From assembly GCF_022965805.1 (NCBI RefSeq), contig NC_133109.1:3077869-3141868 (forward strand): a DNA stretch of 64,000 nucleotides, in the 5' to 3' direction. Both the position numbers and the translations under genes were made by a program. Below the pieces are notes generated by a model. The model was not told the DNA's origin, made no database searches, and saw only the letters and a list, made by a program, of their open reading frames with translations. Positions within the stretch are counted from its first letter, which is position 1; every line of letters begins with the position of its first letter. Below are positions 58,056-64,000 of the stretch, piece after piece. The stretch is from Primulina eburnea. Taxonomy: Eukaryota > Streptophyta > Magnoliopsida > Lamiales > Gesneriaceae.

Positions 58056-59755
58056 TGTAATGCCCTAGATTTTATATCATGTTAAGCAAAAGATTATTGA
58101 AGTTGAATTGATATAATTATAGACGGGCTATTACAAGACCAGATTGGCCAAACATATAAACTACACAACTTTTGGTACAGAACTGTTGGCGCCCGATCGG
58201 TAATTGTTGACCGCCCGAGCGCCAGTGTTCAATAAAAAGTATGTTCGGGCAGAAGATGTGGCGCCCGGGCGGTCAAAAAGTAACATGCCGAGTGCTTGGA
58301 CAGAGACTGCCGTGCCCGAGCGGTAGTTTAGCACCGCCCGAGCGCCGAGCAAGCGCCCGAGCGGTAATTTACCATCGCCCGAGCGCGAGACGTGCAGTAA
58401 GAAGAACGGGCCACTTGCCTTGCATGCGTGTGTATATGTATATATATGTATATGTATAAACCGTATAATTCCTCAGAATATTGGAAAAGTTGGAGAAACT
58501 TTGTTGAAAATCCTTACGCCTTTATATTTCAATCCGTCCGTTAGATTTTAAATCCGACTTCGGTACCAAGTTCCTATCAACGTAGCTTCAACTGGACGTA
58601 AGTTTTACTACGTTTTAACATGTTTTGAAATTATGATGTTGTTAGAATTGAATACACGTCATATATGTTGTTCTTGACATGTTAGAAAGCGTATAATCGA
58701 AGTCAGATTAAGAAACGGATTGATTATGGAATTGTTATGAATTTCAGAATTAAATTGACTGAGGATTGATGTCAGATTTGTACGGTGGTTGATTGTAAAT
58801 TATTGGAATTAGTAGATACTAGTTTGGTATCAACGGTATCGCAAGATTATACTATTGTACCGTCAGAATTTAATAAAACAGAGATGTTGTTAATGGATTA
58901 GAATATTGATACAGCATATTGGTATTGTCATTGCCAGATCGATCAATGACATACTTTGAGTCAAGACTTCGATTGTATCAGAGCGACAACAAGAAAGGTA
59001 TAAATAAATGTTGATTCGGGATTGCACAACTCGAGTTAGGTTAACTTGAGTTTCCCTAAATCACATACTTTATTTTATTGCATCGATATCTGCAAATTAT
59101 CAGATTGATATGTTTAATTGTTGTATGATAGCAGAGCCAGAATTTAAGTCTAGGGCAGACCAGCCATAGCTAGGGCAGCATCGCCAAGTCTTTGACAGAC
59201 CAGCGAAGACTCTAGACTTACGGTGTATCGATGAGCTTAGATGTAGATCGACGTCTATTGTAGACACTCGATACAGCATACCCAAGTCTAAATTAGATCG
59301 GGATCCCTAGGCTAGAAATAAGATAAGATTAGATAATGAGCCATTAATTCATGTAGTCAGATTAGATACATGTTTTGATGTTGTTTATGCTTTTATATAT
59401 GTTTTATATGATTGCATGCTTACATTGTTTATAATGGGATTTTATTCTCACCGGAGTTATCCGGCTGTTGTCGTGTTTGTATGTGTGCATGACAACAGGT
59501 GGGGCAGGTTCAGGGTCGAAGAAATGAAGAGAGATGAAGATTAGAGTGGAGACTACGGACTTGGACTAGAAATAGGGTTTGAACACTTGTGTTATAGTTG
59601 TTAAACCTTATTTTAGACTGTTTGTATATAGTGCAAGATTTGTACTTTTAATACTGACATGTATTTAAGATGTATGCCATTACGTTCCGCTTGTTATTAT
59701 ATTGTGTTTTAAAAAAAAAAATTTAGACCCTGTTTATTATAATTATTTTAATTAG
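58056..59755 (+). mobile_element. LTR-like insertion in the Sirevirus element, with GC hairpins
   Basis: It starts TGTAATGCCCTAG and ends near TAGTTCCA at 59760, interrupting the Sirevirus text between gag tail and protease. The start resembles Tekay-type LTRs. No matching 5-bp duplication was found (ATTAT left, ATGAC right), so the right end is uncertain. A GC-rich cluster lies at 58184-58390. There is no coding domain. Confidence 0.55.
58184..58390 (+). repeat. GC-rich cluster with CGCCCGAGCG core
   Basis: CGCCCGAGCG (stem CGC/GCG, loop CCGA) and near-forms occur about eight times, flanked alternately by GGT on the right or ACC on the left, with A/T-rich spacers such as AATTTACCAT. Confidence 0.75.
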
Positions 59756-61345
59756 TTCCAATGACGATTAAGAAGATGATTAGTGTCTGGGTCCCCACAA
59801 TTATGTTCATATTTCTTATTGGATTTAAAAAAGTGAATGTATTTCTCTTTGCACATATACAGTTGCAGTTGGGTACTAGTTTTAGAAGTGTTTACATGAC
59901 TATTGAATCCAAGACTAGTTCTGTCCCCATATTTATTTTTTAGTTCTTGCATCTTCTCTGATGAAACTGAATACGTATTCTATGCATTTAACAATAAAGA
60001 TAACTTCTGATTCTCAATTAGCAGTCTCTCATGATTAGCATTCACTCTTTCATGCTCAATAACTTATTCACCTCAGCTTCAAGATCATTGAAATTTTCTT
60101 CTTGTGAACTAGTTGACTTATTGATTTGATTAGTTAAGCTCTGGTTTTGAGCTTTGACTTCATCGAATGATTGAGAAAATTTTGTGTACTGCTCAACCAT
60201 TTCATGCAATTCTTTAAATAAATCAGCTTGTGTAAATCCATCTGAGTCAAAATCAAATACCTCAGCATTAGTTGTGTATGAATCAACATCGACCATCAGA
60301 CACTGAACTTGTTCATATTCGCTTTCATTGGATTGACTTTATGAATAAGAGGATTCAAAACTTAATTCTTTCCACCTACTTTTTCTTTCTTCAACAACCA
60401 TTGTCTTACAATATTTTTTGGATTTCTTGTCATTACGCTTAAGTCCTTTCTTCTTGTAATCGTCTTTATTAGGCTTAGGACAATCAGCAATGAAGTGACC
60501 ATTATTTCCACAATTGAAATAGGCCATGTCCCCGGATGGTGACTCTTTCTTGAAGTTTTTGTTTGAATTATGATATGTTCTATGACTCTTCTTCATAAAT
60601 CTTAAAAATTTCTTGACGAACAGTGACATAACATCATTGCTGATTTGCTCATCCATCTTCTCCAGGTACAATGTCAACACTGGTCGCTGCAAGGGCCTTG
60701 GTTGAATGGTTTGAGATATATTATTCTCCGATCTTGGTTTCCAATTCAAACTCGTATGACTTTATATTAGTAAAAAAGTCATGCAATTCAACTTTATTCA
60801 TTTGATTCTCTCATAGCAATCGTTTTTACGTCACAATCCATTGGAAGGGCTCTCATGACTTCAATGAAAATTCCATGTTGGTAACTCATTTCCAAGAGTT
60901 GTCAACTCAATTATAATGCTACAGAATCACTTGTCAAAGTCATTCATAGATTATCTGGGCTTCACCTTGGTGTCTTTGAATTTCTGCATGGCTATTGTGA
61001 GTTTGTTCTCTTTTGTTAGATAATTTCTCTCATAGAGTTGAATCGGCTTGTCCGATATTTGTTTTGTCATGGCACACATCTTGATCTTGCTGAATGTATT
61101 TTTGTCAAGAATTTTGTATAATATATCTTTTCAAACATTATCCAGGTTTGCTTTTTTAAAATCATCAGCAGTCTATTCTGATCGTGGCTTTTATAGCATT
61201 TGTGGTTCACCCTCTCTAATGGCTAATGTATTGTTAATCTTCATGATTATGATTGTTCCGTCAGTAATTATGTATCACATGCCATTGTCTTGGGCTGGCA
61301 ATGAGCCTGCATTATGATTTTCCAGTCATCAAACTCTTTTTTGGA
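59756..61345 (-). pseudogene. Sirevirus-like gag
   Basis: Minus-strand text starts near 61345 (MIFQNMFSDN, DNGMWYIITDGT), continues QLYERNYLTKENKLTIAMQK and RRP-like frames. Then comes 60749-60339 with the zinc knuckle YFNCGNNGHFIADC in the phrase ESPSGDMAYFNCGNNGHFIA. The coiled-coil tail is at 60296-60042 (EVFDFDSDGFTQADLFKELH) and 59952-59752 (RTSLGFNSHVNTSKTSTQ). The large tail after the knuckle fits Sirevirus gag. Stops and frameshifts are present. Confidence 0.8.
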
Positions 61346-61549
61346 AAACATGGGGATTTTGCTGAAAGATTACATCGCTTCTGGATATATGGGTTCAGAG
61401 GTCTAAAAAAACCATATATGATACCAATTGTTAGGATCTGTGATGATTCTTTAGAGGGGGTGAATAAATCACTTCAAAATTTGAAATTTTTATCGACCTT
61501 CAAAGTCAGTAGGCAATTGATGAGTAATACGGAATGAGTCTATTGTTTT

Positions 61550-63763
61550 TGGACAGAACTAGTGTTGATAGATACATGTTACAGGATGGCCCGTGCATTA
61601 ATATTGATATGGGACATCGCTTAACCCAGACAGTGACTATTGAATAAATTCGGGAATCTTTGTTTAATATTGATATGGATAAAGCACCAGGCTCCGATGG
61701 ATTTGGATCACACTTTTACAATTCTTCATGGAATAGCAGCAGTCCAAGAGTTCATTGAGTCGGGAAAATTATTAAAATAGTGGAATCATTCTCTTATTGC
61801 TCTTGTTCCAAAAACATCTCAAGCTAATTCTGTGAGTGATTACCGTCCCATCTCTTGTTTCACGATTTTCTACCAGATAATTTCGAAGATATTGGTTATA
61901 GGCTGAGGATGGTGATTGGGGACCTTGTCGATGAGGCTCAAGCAATGTTTATCCATGGATGCTCGATTGTTGATAACATTCATTTAGCTCAAGAACTTGT
62001 TAGGAAGTACGCTCGTAAAAGAGGCTCACCACGGTGTATATCGAAAGTTGACTTGCAGAAATCATATGACACTGTTGATTGGGAGTTCCTTAGAGAGATT
62101 CTAACTGCTCTAAATTTCCCGTGCAGGTTTATCGATTGGATTATGGAATGTGCGACCATTGTGTCCTACTCGATCTCGCTAAGTGTTCAATTTCATGGTA
62201 ACTTCAAAGGTAGAAGAGGACTCAGACAAGGTGATCCACATTTTCCCTTCTTATTCTCCTTATGTCTTGAAGTTCTTTCACGGGCACTCAAACATATGTC
62301 TCCCTCCCCTGCCTTCAGCTTCCATCCAAAATGTCACAACCAGCACATTACTCACCTTTCTTATACAGATGACTTGTTGCTCTTCGCTCGAGGTGACTTT
62401 GGCAGTGTATCATTGATCATGGAATGTTTGAATAACTTTGGTAACATGGCTTGATTAAGAGTCAACATATCGAAATTTAATGTGTATCTGGCTAGTGTGG
62501 ATGAAAATGTGCTTCATGAGATAATTTTGTTGACTGGTTTTGAACCAGGTGTTTTAACTTTCCGATACCTGGGTATTCCTCTCACGGCGCAGCATTTAAG
62601 GTCTTCGGACTACAGCAAACTAGTCGAGGCAATTTCGATCAAGATTAATGCTTGGTCCGTAACTTCTTATCGTATGTAGGGAAAATTGAACTGATTACAA
62701 GGAGTTGAATGCTTTTGGTTATCGATATTGCCAATACCAACTACCATCATCAACATCATTCAGTCATTGTGCAGAAAATTTGCGTGCCCGACAAAATAGC
62801 CACCCATTGCTTAGGATACACTTTGTAAAACGTTGGAGGATGGTGGCTTGGGATTGAAAAACCTTTTAATGTGGAAAAAGGCCTTGCTAGCTAAAACATT
62901 GTGTAACATACATATGAAGAAAGACAGCTTGTGGATCAAATGGATTAATCACATTTGGAGTAGCTTTGGCGGAGTTTGGGAGTGGAAACAAAGATAACTC
63001 GCCTTTAGTAAAACATATTATGCTTATCAGAGATAAGATGGTGCGGGAGTTAGGATAAGTCGAAGCTGCCAATACTAGGCTACATCAGTGGTTCGGAGAT
63101 TACGGTGGACTCTGTAGAGCTTACGACTTTTTTGTGCATTCTCGGGGGAGATGGCCATGGAAACCTCTACTTGGGAAAAGCTGCATTCTTCCTAAGCATA
63201 GGTTTGTGTTATGAATTGTTGCTCATGGAAATTTGCTTACTCGTGACATACAACCTTATGTGACCGACAAAACTTGTGTTGTGTGTAAAGTGACAGATGA
63301 ATCTATCAGCCATCTTTATTTCAATTGCAAGGTTTCGAAAATTTTATGGAATGTCATACGTCATTGGCTTGGTATGAAAAAAACCATGGGTTCCACGATA
63401 GCAGTCCTTCAAGAATTCAAGAAATTGTATAGGGGTAATTCGACTCTAGCCAAAAATGTGTAGCATGGCATTGGAGACGACAGTATACCACTTATGGGGC
63501 TTGAAGAATAAAGCATTGTTCGATAAGGAGCAACCAGACATTGAGCACACAATCGAGAAAATCAAGATACAATTGTTCCAGCTGTTTCCTAGGGATAATG
63601 AATTGTTTTTTCAACATCATTTACATGCTTGTTATTCTTAATGTTATTGTTATTGTTATTGTTATAGATTAAGATCTGATTCGCTTGGGGATGCCCAGTG
63701 TACTTGTACTCTAAACACTTTTTACCTATTTTAATGAATGTTCATTTCATTAAAAAAACAATG
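61550..63763 (+). pseudogene. L1-type LINE, 5'-truncated: RT and zinc-finger tail
   Basis: RT text: NIDMDKAPGSDGFGSHF, SLIALVPKTSQANSVSDYRP, then the open piece 61855-62454 with CISKVDLQKSYDTVDW, RRGLRQGDPHFPFLF and the active loop SYTDDLLLFARGD (YTDD; A is commoner than T at that place). After FRYLGIPLTAQHL the frames break. The C-terminal zf-RVT region is PKHRFVL...TCVVCKVTDESISHLYFNC at about 63190-63330. The 3' end has (GTTATT)n, AATGTTCATTTCATTAAAAA at about 63735-63756. The endonuclease is missing. Confidence 0.88.
63643..63666. repeat. (GTTATT)n microsatellite in LINE 3' end
   Basis: Four copies of GTTATT lie in the LINE 3' untranslated region. Confidence 0.85.
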
Positions 63764-64000
63764 CCTACTGAAACTCTTAGTATCGATTTTCTTACAACTT
63801 ACGCACTTAATTCTAATCACTACAAATTTTCTGTCAGTTAAAAATATCTACTCAAAATGCTAATATAATAACGAGATTACAAAGAGTAGAAGATGTCCTA
63901 AGATGATCTCTTAGAAGATCTGATAAGGCTTGTACGAATGTGCTTATGAATTATTTTCAACAGTGCTTTTGAAATATAATATGTTCGTGTTGAGTGTCTT
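63764..64000. other. Unassigned A/T-rich sequence
   Basis: I see no coding frame or recognised element here. Confidence 0.5.

Larger units (their letters stand above)
42672..61345 (-). mobile_element. Sirevirus-like Copia element, reversed, decayed and split
   Basis: On the minus strand the order is gag (61345-59756), protease, integrase, RT, RNase H (58050-54470) and, beyond the inserted Tat element, an extra ORF (43400-42672). Gag has a long form with a zinc knuckle and a coiled-coil tail, as in Sireviruses. Two elements interrupt it: the Tat element (43786-54447) and an LTR (58056-59755). Neither Sirevirus LTR is recognised. Stops and frameshifts occur throughout. Confidence 0.8.

Noticed and set aside
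1..64000. CRISPR arrays, bacterial operons, integrated plant pararetrovirus
   Set aside because: No spaced direct-repeat arrays, no Shine-Dalgarno-led gene strings, and all RT domains come with LTR or LINE context and lack movement or coat-protein genes.

Overview
This window is plant nuclear DNA made almost entirely of transposable elements. I found no intact host gene, rRNA, tRNA or CRISPR array. The AT-rich background, plant Ty3/gypsy lineages (CRM-like, Tekay/Del, Tat), Copia elements (one of them Sirevirus-like), plant L1 LINEs, a CACTA element and a Helitron point to pericentromeric or other heterochromatic DNA of a eudicot. Several protein families (a Sirevirus gag tail, a Sirevirus-linked ORF of unknown function, and the Tekay pol style) resemble, from memory, predicted proteins of Gesneriaceae such as Dorcoceras (Lamiales). 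That placement is an inference I could not test.

Layout. 1-4322: 3' half of a decayed CRM-like chromovirus, ending in its 3' LTR; it sits inside a copy of an unclassified long-LTR family (called family R here). 4323-12730: two copies of family R with a hairpin-bearing leader, each followed by a reversed Tekay LTR fragment, plus a third R copy split by a 1.4 kb insertion. 12841-19046: a full-length Copia element (target-site duplication AATTG), young by LTR comparison but with three frameshifts. 19047-21861: non-coding DNA with a Helitron, a hAT-like element and a MITE-like element. 21862-34370: a LINE tail cut by a CACTA element. The CACTA element carries a reversed Tekay solo LTR (TSD ATGAA), which is itself split by a Tekay element (TSD GTTTA). 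34376-34795: degenerate tandem repeat. 34960-42670: an old Tekay pol split by two solo LTRs (TSDs GATTG and TAAAT), the first carrying a tRNA-like SINE. 42672-61345: a reverse-strand Sirevirus-like Copia, split by a complete 10.7 kb Tat element (43786-54447, TSD CTTGT) and by another LTR (58056-59755). 61550-63763: a LINE 3' half.

Most interesting points. (1) The Tat element has near-identical LTRs (about 4 differences in 450 bp by eye) and one continuous gag-pol frame interrupted by four stop codons, yet its antisense accessory gene can be spliced into an uninterrupted 629-codon frame. (2) With the Tat element removed, the Sirevirus-like element has a decayed extra ORF of unknown family about 0.4 kb downstream of RNase H, in the place of the env-like ORF of Sireviruses. 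(3) Several unrelated LTR families carry clusters of short GC-rich hairpins in otherwise AT-rich sequence. (4) The Copia element has splice-site-like signals before both its gag and its pol start codons.
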